A DNA stretch of 64,000 nucleotides from the NCBI GenBank assembly GCA_016218365.1, contig JACREF010000010.1, positions 58,024 through 122,023 of the forward strand, read 5' to 3'. The first letter of the stretch is position 1. Every line of letters starts with the position of its first letter. The DNA is from Gammaproteobacteria bacterium (lineage in GTDB: Bacteria; Pseudomonadota; Gammaproteobacteria; SZUA-140). Position numbers and translations under genes: made by a program. Shown piece after piece: positions 28,920 to 42,011 of the stretch. The notes beneath the pieces are model-generated. The model was not told the origin of the DNA. It was given only the letters and a program-made list of their open reading frames with translations, and searched no databases.

Positions 28920-29851
28920 CAGGCCTCCCGCTCCAGACTGCTCTCGAGGATGCGCCATACCAGCTCATCAAAATCAATGCCGGCCGCCCTGGCGCCCATC
29001 GGCACCAGACTGTGGTCTGTCATGCCAGGCACGGTATTCATCTCCAGGAAATAGGGTGCCCCGTCAGCGGTGATGATCAGATCCACACGCGCCCAGCCAC
29101 GGCATCCCAATACATCAAAGGCACGCCGCACGATGTCATGCAGCCGACGCTCCTGCGACTCCGGCAACCCCGGGCAGGTATAACGGGTGTCGTCGCGGAA
29201 ATATTTCGCCTGGTAATCGTAGAATTCCTGGGTGGTTTCGATGCGGATCGACGGCAACACCTGGTCACCGAGGATCGGAAACTGCACCTCCTGCCCGGCG
29301 ATGAACTGCTCGGCCAGCACCAGCGAGTCATAGCGGGCGGCGGCGTGATAGGCCGGCGCCAGCTCCTGCGGCTGCTTGACCTTGGTCACACCGATGCTCG
29401 AACCTTCGGTGGCCGGCTTGACAAAGATCGGCAGCCCGAGCTCGCGCACCACCGCATCGAAATCGCTGTGTTCATCAAGCACCACATAACGCGGCGTCGG
29501 CACACCGGCGGCCTGCCATACCAGCTTGGTACGCCACTTATCCATCGCCAGCGCCGAGGCCAGCACACCGCTGCCGGTATACGGGACACCGAGCAGATCC
29601 AGCGCGCCCTGCATGGTGCCATCCTCACCACCTCGACCATGCAGGATGATGAAGGCACGATCGAAGTTCTTCAGTTCAACCAACGATTGCCCGGCCGGAT
29701 CAAAGGCCCTGGCATCGATGCCGCGCCGCTGCAAGCCCGCCAACACTGCGCTGCCGCTCTTCAACGACACCTCGCGCTCGGCCGAATCGCCGCCCATCAG
29801 CACCGCCACCTTGCCAAATATTTTTGGATCTTTTATCTGTTGTCCGATCAT
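28919..29851 (-). CDS. ddl: D-alanine-D-alanine ligase
   Basis: Ddl joins two D-alanines with ATP for the peptidoglycan stem. The 310-residue ATP-grasp enzyme shows [46 protein letters not shown] and the metal-binding [15 protein letters not shown] near the C-terminus. The size and position between murB and ftsQ mark it as the DdlB-type copy. Confidence 0.97.
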   Translation of the reverse strand: MIGQQIKDPKIFGKVAVLMGGDSAEREVSLKSGSAVLAGLQRRGIDARAFDPAGQSLVELKNFDRAFIILHGRGGEDGTMQGALDLLGVPYTGSGVLASALAMDKWRTKLVWQAAGVPTPRYVVLDEHSDFDAVVRELGLPIFVKPATEGSSIGVTKVKQPQELAPAYHAAARYDSLVLAEQFIAGQEVQFPILGDQVLPSIRIETTQEFYDYQAKYFRDDTRYTCPGLPESQERRLHDIVRRAFDVLGCRGWARVDLIITADGAPYFLEMNTVPGMTDHSLVPMGARAAGIDFDELVWRILESSLEREA

Positions 29852-30750
29852 CGCTGCACCCCCTTGTCCGACAGGCTGTCACCGACGATATGGACCTCCG
29901 GGATCAACCGCACCTGTTGTTGTTCCATCACTGTCTGCATCACCTGCTGGATCAGATTTTCTATGTCCGCTGCCGTGGCGCTGCCGGTATTGACGATGAA
30001 GTTGGCATGTTTTTCGGAAACACAGGCGCCGCCGATACAGGTTCCTTTCAGCCCGCAGGCCTCGATCAACCGCCCGGCATAATCACCGGGGGGATTGCGA
30101 AACACCGACCCGCAACTCGATTGTCCCGTGGGTTGGCTCGCGGTGCGCCGCGCCAGCATGTCTTTGATCAGCTGCTGCGCTTGCTCACTGCTGCCGGTTG
30201 CCAGCTGCAAGCGGGCGGCGATGAACCACTCATGCCCAGGGCCACGCACCAGCCGATAGCCCACCTGATATTCACGTGCCTGGCGCAGATGGCGTTGCCC
30301 ACCGCGGTCCAGCGTCTCGACCGCCTGCACAAAATTCCAGATCTCGCCGCCATTGGCGCCGGCATTCATCGCCAGCGCCCCGCCGACGGTGCCGGGGATC
30401 CCTGCCAGAAACTCCGTGCCGCACAACCCTGCGCGGGCGCAGAAGCGTGCCAGCTTGGCGCACGGCACACCGGCCTCGACCCGGACCTGACGCTCGCCGG
30501 TCCGCTCCATACCACCCAGCATCCCGGCAGTGCAGATCACCGTGCCGCGTATCCCGCCATCCCTGACCAACAGATTACTGCCCAGACCGATCCAGGTAAG
30601 CGGCTCCTCTGCAGGCAACCGCAGCAGCAACATTGCCAGGTCGTCGGCATCCACCGGCAGATAAAAATGCTCGGCCGGCCCGCCGACCCGCCACGAGGTA
30701 TGGCGCGACATCGGCTCGCCGCTGCGCCACTCTCCTCTCAAGCCGCTCAT
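29848..30750 (-). CDS. murB: UDP-N-acetylenolpyruvoylglucosamine reductase
   Basis: MurB reduces UDP-enolpyruvyl-GlcNAc to UDP-MurNAc with FAD and NADPH. The roughly 300-residue protein has the FAD-binding [40 protein letters not shown] and the C-terminal [19 protein letters not shown], with the catalytic Ser in the type I arrangement. The start is uncertain: the ATG at 30750 gives the family-like [17 protein letters not shown], while an ATG at 30798 would overlap the end of murC. The stop overlaps ddl by 4 bases. Confidence 0.94.
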   Translation of the reverse strand: MSGLRGEWRSGEPMSRHTSWRVGGPAEHFYLPVDADDLAMLLLRLPAEEPLTWIGLGSNLLVRDGGIRGTVICTAGMLGGMERTGERQVRVEAGVPCAKLARFCARAGLCGTEFLAGIPGTVGGALAMNAGANGGEIWNFVQAVETLDRGGQRHLRQAREYQVGYRLVRGPGHEWFIAARLQLATGSSEQAQQLIKDMLARRTASQPTGQSSCGSVFRNPPGDYAGRLIEACGLKGTCIGGACVSEKHANFIVNTGSATAADIENLIQQVMQTVMEQQQVRLIPEVHIVGDSLSDKGVQR

Positions 30751-30775
30751 GTGTTGTGACAAGACATGTCTCCCG

Positions 30776-32240
<1,465 letters not shown>

Positions 32241-32248
<8 letters not shown>

Positions 32249-33371
32249 GGTGCACCGCCTCCATGCAGAAATCCGCCACTCGCGCGGTTGCATCCGGGTG
32301 CGCCAGCCGCCTGGCCTGCAGCGCCATCTGCAGACAGCGGACACGGATGCGGTCGCACAACGCCATGCCATCGCCAGCAGCTGCAGACAGCGCCGGGCTC
32401 TGTCCGAGGCATGCAATCTCGTCGGCCAGCCGCTGCGCGGTCAGTGCCTGCTGCTGGATCAGCACGGCCGCACCCGCCTGTGACAGATAGCTGCCATTGC
32501 GGGTCTGGTGGTCATCCACCGCATGCGGGAACGGCACCAGGATCGCCGCCGAACCGGATGCCGCCAGCTCCTCGATGGTCAAGGCACCGGCCCGGCACAC
32601 CACCAGATCGGCCCAGCCATAGGCCTCGGCCATATCATCGATAAACGGCATAATCTCGGCCGTGACCGCCGCCTGTGTATAGGCAGTGCGCGTCTCATCA
32701 AGGTGGCGCTTGCCCGTCTGATGACGGATATCAAGCATGACGCCGCGCGGCAGACAGCCGACAGCTTGCGGCACCAGCAGATTCAACGCCCGGGCACCGA
32801 GACTGCCGCCCAGCACCAGCAGACGCAGCGGACCCTGCCGAGCGGCCAGACGCTGCTGCGGTCCTGGCAGGGCAGCGATCTCGGGACGTACCGGATTGCC
32901 ACACACCACCGGCCGCAGATGCTCGGGCAGCGCGCCCGGAAAGGCCTGCAGACGCACCGTTGCCAGACGCGACAATACACGATTGGTCAGACCTGCAATC
33001 GCATTCTGTTCATGGATCAGCAATGGCCGGCGCTGCAGCCAGGTAACCAGACCGCCCGGACCCGAGGCAAATCCGCCCATGCCGAGCACCGCCCCCGGTC
33101 GCCGCCGCTGCAACACCCGCCATGCCTGCCATAACGCACGCAGCAGCCGCAGCGGTGCCAGCAACCAGCTGGCGACACCCTTGCCACGCAGCCCGCCGAT
33201 ACTGATCCATTCAATGGCAAATCCGGCCCGCGGCACCAGCTCTGCCTCCAGTCCGTCGGGCGTACCCAGCCACACCACCTCCACTCCACGGCTACGCAAT
33301 TCCTCGGCCACCGCCAGCGCCGGGAACACGTGGCCACCGGTTCCACCTGCCATGATCATGATCCGCGGCAT
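32241..33371 (-). CDS. murG: UDP-GlcNAc transferase MurG
   Basis: MurG adds GlcNAc to lipid I on the inner face of the membrane, giving lipid II. The 376-residue GT-B enzyme has [18 protein letters not shown] at the N-terminus, [39 protein letters not shown] and [21 protein letters not shown] for UDP-GlcNAc. It abuts ftsW upstream with a shared base. Confidence 0.97.
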
Positions 33372-34555
33372 CAGCTGCGCCCCCCTGCAGATAGACTGCG
33401 GCGTGGCGCCTCATAATCGATGCGCAGCAACAGGCCGATGACGGCAAACATCACCAGCAGGCTGCTGCCACCATAACTCATGAATGGCAAGGTCAGGCCC
33501 TTGGTCGGCAACACGCCCATATTGACCCCCATGTTGACCAGCGCCTGCAGCCCGACCCACAGCCCGAGACCATAACCAAGGAATGCCGCAAACAACTGGC
33601 CACCCTGTTCAGCGCGACGTGCGATATCAAAACTGCGCAGCACGAACAGCATGAATGCTGCGATGACCACGATCACCCCGGCAAAACCGAGCTCTTCACC
33701 CAGCACCGCAAACAGAAAATCGGTATGTGCCTCGGGCAGATAGAACATCTTCTGGATGCTGCTGCCCAGCCCGACGCCCAGCCATTCACCACGGCCAAAC
33801 GCGATCAGCGACTGGGTCAGTTGAAACCCGCTGTTGAACGGATCAGCCCAGGGATTGGTGAACGAGGTGATGCGTGCCATGCGATACGGCGAGGTCACGG
33901 CCAGCAATACCATTGCTGCCACCGCCAGCACCATCAATCCGGCAAACTGCCACAGCCGGACCCCGCCCAGGAACATCATCGCCATCGCCGTCGCAACCAT
34001 GATGATCGTCGAACCGAAATCGGGCTCGGCCAGCAACAGCGCACCAAACAATGCCAGCAGCGCCATCGGCTTGATAAAACCCGTGATCGAGTTGCGCAAC
34101 TCCTCGCCGCGGCGCACCAGATACCCGGCCATGAAGATGATGACACACAACTTGGCCATCTCTGACGGCTGGACATTGACCACCCCCAGCGGCAACCAGC
34201 GATTGCTGCCGTTGACCTCACGCCCGATGCCCGGGATCAGCACCAGCACCAGCAGCAACATGCCCAGCAGCAACAGCCAGCCGCCATACTGCTGCCATGT
34301 TGCCAGTTCGGTACGCAGCACCCGCAGCGCGATCACTGTCCCGGCGATGACATAACCCAGTTGCCGGAGAAAATAATGTAATGGATCGCCGAACTGGCGC
34401 TCGGCAATGGCCATCGAGGCCGACGCCACCATCAGCATCCCCAGTGCCACCAGAAACACCACCGCCGCGATAAACCACGGGTCAGGCTGCCAGCTGCGAT
34501 CGGTGCGCCCGTCGCGTATCACGCCGAATACGTGTTGCTGCCAGCGGTTCAACAT
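33371..34555 (-). CDS. ftsW: Septal peptidoglycan glycosyltransferase FtsW
   Basis: FtsW is a SEDS polymerase that builds septal glycan with FtsI. The 394-residue protein has about ten transmembrane helices; conserved pieces include SNRWLPLGVVNVQPSEMAKL with the catalytic Asp region, ITSFTNPWADPF and NMGVNMGVLPTKGLTLPFMS near the C-terminus. It overlaps murD by 7 bases. Confidence 0.97.
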   Translation of the reverse strand: MLNRWQQHVFGVIRDGRTDRSWQPDPWFIAAVVFLVALGMLMVASASMAIAERQFGDPLHYFLRQLGYVIAGTVIALRVLRTELATWQQYGGWLLLLGMLLLVLVLIPGIGREVNGSNRWLPLGVVNVQPSEMAKLCVIIFMAGYLVRRGEELRNSITGFIKPMALLALFGALLLAEPDFGSTIIMVATAMAMMFLGGVRLWQFAGLMVLAVAAMVLLAVTSPYRMARITSFTNPWADPFNSGFQLTQSLIAFGRGEWLGVGLGSSIQKMFYLPEAHTDFLFAVLGEELGFAGVIVVIAAFMLFVLRSFDIARRAEQGGQLFAAFLGYGLGLWVGLQALVNMGVNMGVLPTKGLTLPFMSYGGSSLLVMFAVIGLLLRIDYEAPRRSLSAGGRS

Positions 34556-35910
34556 GCCAGCAACCTCCTGACCTCGCGGACATAGGTCTCGCCGCGATCG
34601 GCATAGCCGCTGAACATGTCAAAACTCGCGCAGGCCGGCGACAGCAGCACGGTGTCCCCACGCTGCGCCAGCGTGGCCGCGCGGGCCACGGCATCCCGCA
34701 TATCACTGGCGTGCACCACGGGCACGACGCCATCGATAGCCTGGGCAATCAGCGCTGCATCACGCCCGATCAACACCGCGGCACGCCCCTTGCCTGACAA
34801 GGCGGTGCGCAACAACGAAAAATCGGCGCCCTTGCCCAGACCACCGGCGATCAGGACCACCCAGCCATCGAGACCCGCCAGCGCCGCAGCCGTGGCGCCG
34901 ACATTGGTTCCCTTGGAATCGTTGAACCACTGGACCCCGTTATGTTCGGCAACAAACGCCATGCGGTGCGGCAGACCGCGAAACCCCTGCAGACCCTCCA
35001 GCATGCCTTGCAGCGACAGACCGGCCGCGCTGCCCAGCGCCAACGCCGCCAGCACGTTGGCCGCATTGTGCCGGCCCTTGATCGGCAGCGCGCGCGCCGC
35101 CATCAGTCGCTGATCACCACGCACCAGCTGGGCACCGTCATCGCCATCAACCAGGCCAAAATCATCGGGACCCGGTGGCGGCTGCAGACCGAAGCTGATC
35201 ACGCTGCGGCCTGGCGAGATATGCCCGCGCATTGCCGGTTCATCACGATTGACGACCATGACACCATGACCGGCATATACCCGCAACTTGGCCTGCAGAT
35301 AACTGTCCATATCGGGGTGACGATCAAGATGATCCGGTGACAGGTTGAGCACTACCGCGGCGACGGCATCTAGCGAAGAGGTGGTCTCCAGCTGGAAGCT
35401 CGACAACTCCAGCACATACAACTCCGTTGCCGCATCCTGCAACAGATCCAGCGCCGGGATGCCGATGTTTCCACCCATTGCCGCCTTAACACCGGCACAG
35501 CGCGCCATCTCCGTCAGCAAGGCCGTGACGGTGCTCTTGCCATTGGAACCGGTGATGGCAATCACCGGTCGCCGGGCATGGCGGGCAAACAATTCGATGT
35601 CACCGATAATCTCTATGCCCTGGGCCCGTGCCGCGGCGATCTCCGGCGTATCCAGCGGGACCCCGGGACTGACAATCAGCCGCTGACAATCGAGGAAGGC
35701 ACGGCGCTCAAAACCGCCGGTCATGATCCGGGACGCCGGCAGCAGCCGGCTGACCTGCTCCAGGGTGGCCGGATGCCGCTGTTGATCCGTGATGGCGAAG
35801 GTTGCGCCCTGGCGGGCGAGGAACTGCGCACATGACAAGCCGGTCGCCCCCATGCCGACCACCAGGCTCATGCCATGCAGATCGTGCCGATTGTCATCAC
35901 GCTGCGCCAT
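34549..35910 (-). CDS. murD: UDP-N-acetylmuramoyl-L-alanine-D-glutamate ligase
   Basis: MurD adds D-glutamate to UDP-MurNAc-L-Ala. The 453-residue enzyme has GMGATGLSCAQFL, the ATP loop ITGSNGKSTVTALL, the LSSFQLETTSSLD segment and DSKGTNVGATAAALAG. The ATG at 35910 is used; the frame starts with an in-frame TTG four codons upstream, which is less likely. The gap to mraY is 48 bases. Confidence 0.97.
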   Translation of the reverse strand: MAQRDDNRHDLHGMSLVVGMGATGLSCAQFLARQGATFAITDQQRHPATLEQVSRLLPASRIMTGGFERRAFLDCQRLIVSPGVPLDTPEIAAARAQGIEIIGDIELFARHARRPVIAITGSNGKSTVTALLTEMARCAGVKAAMGGNIGIPALDLLQDAATELYVLELSSFQLETTSSLDAVAAVVLNLSPDHLDRHPDMDSYLQAKLRVYAGHGVMVVNRDEPAMRGHISPGRSVISFGLQPPPGPDDFGLVDGDDGAQLVRGDQRLMAARALPIKGRHNAANVLAALALGSAAGLSLQGMLEGLQGFRGLPHRMAFVAEHNGVQWFNDSKGTNVGATAAALAGLDGWVVLIAGGLGKGADFSLLRTALSGKGRAAVLIGRDAALIAQAIDGVVPVVHASDMRDAVARAATLAQRGDTVLLSPACASFDMFSGYADRGETYVREVRRLLAC

Positions 35911-35958
35911 GACACCCCGCAAACTCCACGCTGGCCGCCCATGTTTCTACACAGCTCA

Positions 35959-37041
35959 TCAACGTATCTTCAATGTTGCCAGCCCGATCAGCACCAGGAT
36001 GATGGTGATGATCCAGAACCGGACGATGACCCGTGGCTCGGGCCAACCCTTCAGCTCGAAATGGTGATGGAGTGGCGCCATCCTGAAGATGCGTTTGCCA
36101 GTCAGCTTGAATGATGCCACCTGCAGCATGACCGACACCGTCTCCATGACAAACACCCCGCCCATGATGAACAGCACCAGCTCCTGGCGCACCACCACGG
36201 CCACGGTGCCCAGCGCCGCACCGATCGCCAGCGCGCCGATATCCCCCATGAACACCATCGCCGGATGGGTGTTGAACCATAGAAACCCAAGGCCGGCGCC
36301 CACCAACGCGCCACAGAACACCGCCACCTCGCCGACGCCGGGTATATGCGGTATCGCAAGATATTCGGCAAATTTGACGTGACCGGTGACATAGGCAAAT
36401 ACCGCCAGCGCCCCGGCCACCATCACTGCAGGCAGGATGGCCAGGCCATCCAGACCATCCGTCAGATTGACAGCGTTACTGGTCCCGACGATGACGAAAT
36501 AGGCCAGCAGGATATACAGGACACCAATCTCCAGTACGATGCCCTTGAAGAAGGGCACAATCAGCTGGGTCTCGGAAGGATACTGGACGGTGCTGAACAG
36601 GTAGACCGCGGCACCCAGCCCTGCTACCGACTGCCAGAGATATTTGGAACGAGAGGACAACCCCTTGGGATTGCGCATGACAATCTTCTTGTAATCATCC
36701 ACCCAGCCGATAACGCCAAAGGCCAGCGTCACCAGCAGCACGACCCAGATCTTGGAATTGCTCAGATCGGCCCACAGCAGTGTACTCACTGTCACCGCGA
36801 TCAGGATCAGTAATCCGCCCATCGTTGGCGTTCCGGCCTTGACCAGATGGGTCTGCGGGCCATCGTCACGGATCGGCTGTCCTGCCTTCAGACGCGCCAG
36901 ATAACGGATGATCATCGGGCCAATGACAAACGAGATCACCAGCGCCGTCAGCACACCCAGGATCGTGCGCAATGTCAGGTAATGAAAGACGTGGAAACCA
37001 CGATGATAGTGCTCAAGATAATCTGCCAGCCAAAGCAGCAT
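35959..37041 (-). CDS. mraY: Phospho-N-acetylmuramoyl-pentapeptide transferase
   Basis: MraY attaches phospho-MurNAc-pentapeptide to undecaprenyl phosphate to give lipid I. The 360-residue protein has ten hydrophobic helices, the substrate loop [11 protein letters not shown], the DD-type motif around [22 protein letters not shown] and the histidine loop [13 protein letters not shown]. It shares a base with the murF stop. Confidence 0.98.
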   Translation of the reverse strand: MLLWLADYLEHYHRGFHVFHYLTLRTILGVLTALVISFVIGPMIIRYLARLKAGQPIRDDGPQTHLVKAGTPTMGGLLILIAVTVSTLLWADLSNSKIWVVLLVTLAFGVIGWVDDYKKIVMRNPKGLSSRSKYLWQSVAGLGAAVYLFSTVQYPSETQLIVPFFKGIVLEIGVLYILLAYFVIVGTSNAVNLTDGLDGLAILPAVMVAGALAVFAYVTGHVKFAEYLAIPHIPGVGEVAVFCGALVGAGLGFLWFNTHPAMVFMGDIGALAIGAALGTVAVVVRQELVLFIMGGVFVMETVSVMLQVASFKLTGKRIFRMAPLHHHFELKGWPEPRVIVRFWIITIILVLIGLATLKIR

Positions 37042-38480
37042 CAGTGACGCTCCTGTATCGGATGTTGATTAAGACCATGGCCGGCGCCGTCCGCGCCGCC
37101 ATCGACGGCCAGCGCCGCCACCACCTGCTCCATGTGCATGGAACGCGAACCCTTGACCAGCACCGTCACTGCTCCATGCAACGTCGCCAAATAATGTTGC
37201 AGCTCAGTTATCAGTTCCTGATGACCCGCGAAGGAGTGCGCCCCCTGACCAAAGGCCGTGGCCGCAGCGGCGGCCAGTGGACCGACGGTAAACAACCGGT
37301 CGATGCCCGCCTGCAACACCCGGCGCCCAAGCTCGACATGCAACTGTGCGGCATCATCACCCAGCTCACCCATATCTCCCATGACATAGATACGCACACC
37401 GGAATATTGCCGTAACACCTCCAGTGCCGCAGTCATCGAGGCGGGATTGGCGTTATAGGTATCATCGATCAATTGCGCGCCATGGATGCCGTCACGACGT
37501 TGCAAACGTCCTGCGACCGGCCGCATCTGCTCCAGCCCGCGAACAATATCGTCGAGTGTTGCGCCGGCGGCGCTGGCCGCCGCGGCGGCAGCCAGCGCAT
37601 TCATCACATTATGACGCCCCAGCAGCGGCAGAGAGACGGGGCGCCGTTCACCCTGAGCCAGCAACACGAAGCTCATCCGGCCATCCTCCCGCCCGCCAAG
37701 GTTGTCGGCGGTGAAGTCCGCAACGTTATCGATGGCAAATTCAACCCGCTGCCTGTGCTGTGTCAGCTCGCGCCACAGTGGGGCAAACCTGTCGTCGGCA
37801 TTGATGATCGCAATCCCCTGCTGATCAAGACCACAGTAGATCTCGCCCTTGGCACGTGCCACGCCTTCGATGCTGCCAAAGCCGGCCAGATGCGCCGGCG
37901 CGGCATTGTTGATCAACGCTACATGCGGCTGCACCAGATGTGTCAGATAGTCGATCTCGCCCTGGTGATTCGCCCCCATCTCAATGACCGCAAAACGGTG
38001 GCTGTCATTGAGTCGCAGCAGCGTCAATGGCATACCGATATCATTGTTCAGATTGCCTCGGGTCACCAGCACCGGACCGCCGGCACATTCCAGGATCGAG
38101 GCGATCATCTCCTTGACCGTGGTCTTGCCATTGCTGCCGGTGACGGCGATCACCGGCAGCGAAAAATGGCTGCGCCAGGCAGCGGCGATCCTACCCAGTG
38201 CCCGCCGGGTATCGGCGACGACGATCTGCGGGATGGCCACCGCCAGCCGGTGATCGACCAGCAGCGCCCGCGCCCCGCCGGCGATGGCCTGCTCAGCAAA
38301 GGTGTGGCCATCGAAACGCTCACCGGTCAAGGCAACAAACAGTTCACCGCCCTTCAGGTTGCGGGTGTCAGTACTGATACGGTCTATCGTGATGTCTGCT
38401 CCGACCAGCCGGCCATCCGCCGCGGCGGCGATCTCGGACAGATGCCATGCCATCATGTGCTGCAGAGGCTCACGCATCAT
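37041..38480 (-). CDS. murF: UDP-MurNAc-tripeptide-D-Ala-D-Ala ligase
   Basis: MurF adds D-Ala-D-Ala to complete the pentapeptide. The 479-residue Mur ligase has [16 protein letters not shown], the ATP loop [15 protein letters not shown], the [14 protein letters not shown] segment, [15 protein letters not shown] and [18 protein letters not shown]. The start overlaps the murE stop by 4 bases. A second ATG and a third at residues 2 and 9 are alternatives. Confidence 0.97.
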   Translation of the reverse strand: MMREPLQHMMAWHLSEIAAAADGRLVGADITIDRISTDTRNLKGGELFVALTGERFDGHTFAEQAIAGGARALLVDHRLAVAIPQIVVADTRRALGRIAAAWRSHFSLPVIAVTGSNGKTTVKEMIASILECAGGPVLVTRGNLNNDIGMPLTLLRLNDSHRFAVIEMGANHQGEIDYLTHLVQPHVALINNAAPAHLAGFGSIEGVARAKGEIYCGLDQQGIAIINADDRFAPLWRELTQHRQRVEFAIDNVADFTADNLGGREDGRMSFVLLAQGERRPVSLPLLGRHNVMNALAAAAAASAAGATLDDIVRGLEQMRPVAGRLQRRDGIHGAQLIDDTYNANPASMTAALEVLRQYSGVRIYVMGDMGELGDDAAQLHVELGRRVLQAGIDRLFTVGPLAAAAATAFGQGAHSFAGHQELITELQHYLATLHGAVTVLVKGSRSMHMEQVVAALAVDGGADGAGHGLNQHPIQERH

Positions 38481-39997
38481 GCCACCTCCTGCAACACACG
38501 CCTGACATGTTCACGATCACTGAATGAGGTGCGGCGGTCACCGATGATCTGATAATCCTCATGCCCCTTGCCGGCAACCAGCACAACATCACCCGCCGCA
38601 GCCGCCATCACCGCCGCGGCAATGGCCTGGTCACGGTTGCGGATCACCTGCGGGTGGTAGCCTGACGGCATGCCGGCGCTGATCTGCCTGATGATGGCCG
38701 CGCCATCCTCGGTGCGAGGGTTGTCGTCGGTCACGATCACCTGATCGGCATACTGTGCCGCGATCGCACCCATCAGTGGCCGCTTGCTGCGGTCGCGGTC
38801 ACCGCCACAACCAAATACACACCACAACCTTCCGCTGCAATGCCGTCTCAGGGACCTCAGCACCTGCTGCAAGGCATCGGGGGTATGGGCGTAATCAACC
38901 ACCACCAGCGGCAAGCGGCCCAGTCCACCAAAATGCTCCATCCTGCCAGGCACTGCATCAACCTGTGCCAGATTCGCCAATGCCTGCTCCAGCGTCTGAC
39001 CACTGAGCAGCAATACACACAACACCGCCAGCAGATTGCTGGCATTGAATTCACCGAGCAATGCACTGTGCAACATGCCATCACCCCATGGGGTGTGCAC
39101 CTGCATGCGCATGCCGGCACGATCAAGCGCGGTGATGGTGCCGCGGACCTCGGGCGGCCGATCCTGGTCATAATCCAGACCATAACGCAGGCACCGCGCG
39201 GTCTCCGGCAGTGCCGCAGCCACACTGCGGCCAAACTCATCATCGCTGTTGATGACGGCAAAGCTCAGTCCCGGCAGCATGAACAACTTCTGTTTTGCCC
39301 GGCCATAGCTCGCCAGGTCGCCATGATAATCGAGATGGTCGTGGCTCAGGTTGGTCAGGACGGCGCCGGTAAATTGCACACCCGACACCCTGCCCTGTTC
39401 CAGTGCGTGAGAGGACACCTCCATCGCCACGCTCTCAACGCCCTGATCTCGCAACGCTGCCAGCTCACACTGCAGCGTCAAGGCATCGGGCGTGGTGTGG
39501 GAGGCGGGGCGCAGCTGCCGGTAGCGGCCATAACCCAGCGTACCGATGACACCGGCAGGGATCTGCTGACGCTCCATGGCCTGGGCAATGAAATGGGTGC
39601 AGGACGTCTTGCCATTGGTGCCGGTGACCCCGATCACCTGCATCTGCGCACTGGGATGTTGATAAAACCGCGCCGCGATGACACCTGCCAGCCGGGATAA
39701 CTCCGGCACTGCTATAAACGGCCGCTGATAACGGGATGCAAGGTCCGCTATCTTGCTGGTCATCGATGGCGACGGCTCAAAGACTGCTGCAATCGCGCCG
39801 TGCTGCATGGCGTCTGCAATGAATTCCAGCCCGTGATGGCGTTGCCCGGCGCAGGCGATAAACAGCGCCCCGGGCGTGCACTGGCGGCTATCCTGACACA
39901 TTCCACTCACTGTCAGACCACCCTCATAGGGGCCGGTCACCAGCCCGCGCAGCAGATCATCCAGGGTCGCAGCATACGTGCTGTCACCCCTGCTCAC
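38477..39997 (-). CDS. murE: UDP-MurNAc-L-Ala-D-Glu:meso-diaminopimelate ligase
   Basis: MurE adds the third amino acid of the stem peptide. The 506-residue protein has DSRQCTPGALFIAC, the P-loop VTGTNGKTSCTHFIAQ, the carbamylated lysine in YGRAKQKLF and the specificity motif DNPRTEDGAAI, where DNPR selects meso-diaminopimelate. It overlaps ftsI upstream by 4 bases. Confidence 0.97.
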   Translation of the reverse strand: MSRGDSTYAATLDDLLRGLVTGPYEGGLTVSGMCQDSRQCTPGALFIACAGQRHHGLEFIADAMQHGAIAAVFEPSPSMTSKIADLASRYQRPFIAVPELSRLAGVIAARFYQHPSAQMQVIGVTGTNGKTSCTHFIAQAMERQQIPAGVIGTLGYGRYRQLRPASHTTPDALTLQCELAALRDQGVESVAMEVSSHALEQGRVSGVQFTGAVLTNLSHDHLDYHGDLASYGRAKQKLFMLPGLSFAVINSDDEFGRSVAAALPETARCLRYGLDYDQDRPPEVRGTITALDRAGMRMQVHTPWGDGMLHSALLGEFNASNLLAVLCVLLLSGQTLEQALANLAQVDAVPGRMEHFGGLGRLPLVVVDYAHTPDALQQVLRSLRRHCSGRLWCVFGCGGDRDRSKRPLMGAIAAQYADQVIVTDDNPRTEDGAAIIRQISAGMPSGYHPQVIRNRDQAIAAAVMAAAAGDVVLVAGKGHEDYQIIGDRRTSFSDREHVRRVLQEVA

Positions 39998-41742
39998 AGC
40001 GGCCTCCTGCGTGCCGCTGCCACCTTCATCAGTCCGCGACCATCCACTGCCGCCGGCCCCTGCTCCTGACGCAACACATCATCCGGCGACACCCCCATGA
40101 TACGCAGGGCACCGGCCATCACCTTGCTGAACACCGGCGCCGCCACCTGGCCGCCGTAATACTCCTCGTCGCCCGGCTCGTCGATCACCACCACTGCCAC
40201 CAGACGCGGATTGCTGGCAGGCGCAATGCCGGCAAACAGTGCTACATAATTTTCAGAATATTCGCCGCCACTGAACTTCTGTACGGTACCGGTCTTGCCT
40301 GAGACCCGATAGCCAGCCACCGTTGCCAGCGTACCGGTACCCCCTTCGGACATCACCGACTCCATCATCGCTACCAGTTGCTGCGCCGTTGTGGACGACA
40401 GCACCTGCTCGACACTCGCAACATGCCCCACCGGCACCATCGATACCGGCACCATGTGGCCACGATTGGCCAGGATTGAATACGACCGCGCCAGCTGCAA
40501 CGGCGTCACCGAAAGCCCGTAACCATAGGCAACCGTCGCCCGGTCGACCTCGCGCCACGATGCATAATCCGACAGCTCGCCCCCCATCTCACCCGGCAGC
40601 CCGCTTTGAGTCGGCGTGCCGAATCCAACGCGCGACAACATGTTCCACATGCGGCGCGGCTCGAGTGACAACGAGACCTTGCTGACACCGACATTACTGG
40701 ATTTCTGCAACACCGTAGTCAGGTCGATGACGCCATAATCGTGTTTATCGCGGATCACGGCATGGCCGATGCGAAACTGCCCCGGCGAGGTGTCGATCCG
40801 GCTCTGTGGTCTATATTGACCACTCTCCAGGGCGGCCGCGATGGTAAAGGGCTTGATCGTCGAGCCGGGCTCGAACAGGTCGGTCACCGCCCGGTTACGC
40901 AACTTGTCCGGCGTCAGTGAGATGCGGTTATTGGGATTGAACGACGGCTGGTTCACCATCGCCAGCACCTCACCATTCCTGACATCCAGCACCACCACCG
41001 AACCGGAGCGCGCCTTGAACCTGCCAACCGCCGCCTTCAGCTCACGGTAGGCCAGATACTGGATATCACGATCGATGCTGAGCCGCAGGTCACTGCCCGG
41101 GATCGGCTCGCGGATCCCCTCCACGTCCTCGACGATATGCCCGTACCGATCCTTGATCACTCGGCGCCTGCCCGGGGTGCCCGCCAGCACCCGATCGTAG
41201 GCCAGCTCTGCGCCTTCCTGCCCCGAGTCATCGACATTGGTGAACCCCAGCACATGGGCCGCAACCTCGCCGGCCGGATAATAACGGCGATATTCGCGCT
41301 GCAATGCCACACCCGGCAACTCCAGTGCCATGATCTGCCGGGCCAGATCTGGATTGATGTGGCGCTTCAAAAAGACAAACTCGCGCCGGCTGCGCTGCTG
41401 CAAACGCAGCCGCAGCAGCTGGACATCCATGTTCATCAGCCGTGCCAGCCGCGGCAGCTTGTTGCCTGCGGCGAGTAACTCTGCCGGATTGGCCCACACC
41501 GAATCGACCGGGGTGCTGATTGCCAGCGGCTCGCCATGACGGTCCTGGATCATGCCGCGATGCGCCTGCAGCGTCACGGTGCGCAGATGGCGTGCATCGC
41601 CTTGTCCCCTGAGAAAGCCATTGTCCAGCACCTGCATGTACAAGGCCCGGATCGTCAGCAGACCAGCGCCGACCACCATGACACCCAGCACCAGTCTCAG
41701 GCGCCAGCGCTCGGTCCTGATCGTGTCGCGGTAACGGCTCAT
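39994..41742 (-). CDS. ftsI: Peptidoglycan transpeptidase FtsI (PBP3)
   Basis: FtsI cross-links septal peptidoglycan. The 582-residue class B penicillin-binding protein has one N-terminal transmembrane helix (about 18-35), a pedestal domain with GYTN-like and RRYYPAGEVAAHVLGF segments, and a transpeptidase domain with the catalytic EPGSTIKPFT (SxxK), SSNVG (SxN) and VSGKTGTVQK (KTG). All three active-site motifs are intact. It overlaps ftsL by 4 bases. Confidence 0.98.
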   Translation of the reverse strand: MSRYRDTIRTERWRLRLVLGVMVVGAGLLTIRALYMQVLDNGFLRGQGDARHLRTVTLQAHRGMIQDRHGEPLAISTPVDSVWANPAELLAAGNKLPRLARLMNMDVQLLRLRLQQRSRREFVFLKRHINPDLARQIMALELPGVALQREYRRYYPAGEVAAHVLGFTNVDDSGQEGAELAYDRVLAGTPGRRRVIKDRYGHIVEDVEGIREPIPGSDLRLSIDRDIQYLAYRELKAAVGRFKARSGSVVVLDVRNGEVLAMVNQPSFNPNNRISLTPDKLRNRAVTDLFEPGSTIKPFTIAAALESGQYRPQSRIDTSPGQFRIGHAVIRDKHDYGVIDLTTVLQKSSNVGVSKVSLSLEPRRMWNMLSRVGFGTPTQSGLPGEMGGELSDYASWREVDRATVAYGYGLSVTPLQLARSYSILANRGHMVPVSMVPVGHVASVEQVLSSTTAQQLVAMMESVMSEGGTGTLATVAGYRVSGKTGTVQKFSGGEYSENYVALFAGIAPASNPRLVAVVVIDEPGDEEYYGGQVAAPVFSKVMAGALRIMGVSPDDVLRQEQGPAAVDGRGLMKVAAARRRPL

Positions 41743-42011
41743 GGCGAGATGATCACGATCTTTTCTGCCTGGGGCAGCTGCATCTGTAAACGCTGATGGG
41801 CAATCTCCTCGATGCGGTTCGGCGCCGCCCAGGTGCTCTGCTCAAGCTGCAACCTGCCCCACTCGATCTCCAGATTGTCACGCTCGGTATTTAAGGCCTG
41901 CAATTCGATGAACAGCCTGCGGCTTTGATGCTTGGCATAGGTCACTGCCAGTGCCGACAGAAACACCCCGCAGATCAGCACCGTGAGTATCCTGGCATAC
42001 CCCTTCATCAA
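41739..42011 (-). CDS. ftsL: Cell division protein FtsL
   Basis: A 90-residue bitopic membrane protein with a transmembrane helix at about residues 7-24 and a periplasmic coiled coil (RRLFIELQALNTERDNLEIE) followed by RIEEIAHQRLQMQLPQ. It works with FtsB and FtsQ to activate FtsWI. Identification rests on size, topology and its position between rsmH and ftsI, both overlapping. Confidence 0.94.
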   Translation of the reverse strand: MMKGYARILTVLICGVFLSALAVTYAKHQSRRLFIELQALNTERDNLEIEWGRLQLEQSTWAAPNRIEEIAHQRLQMQLPQAEKIVIISP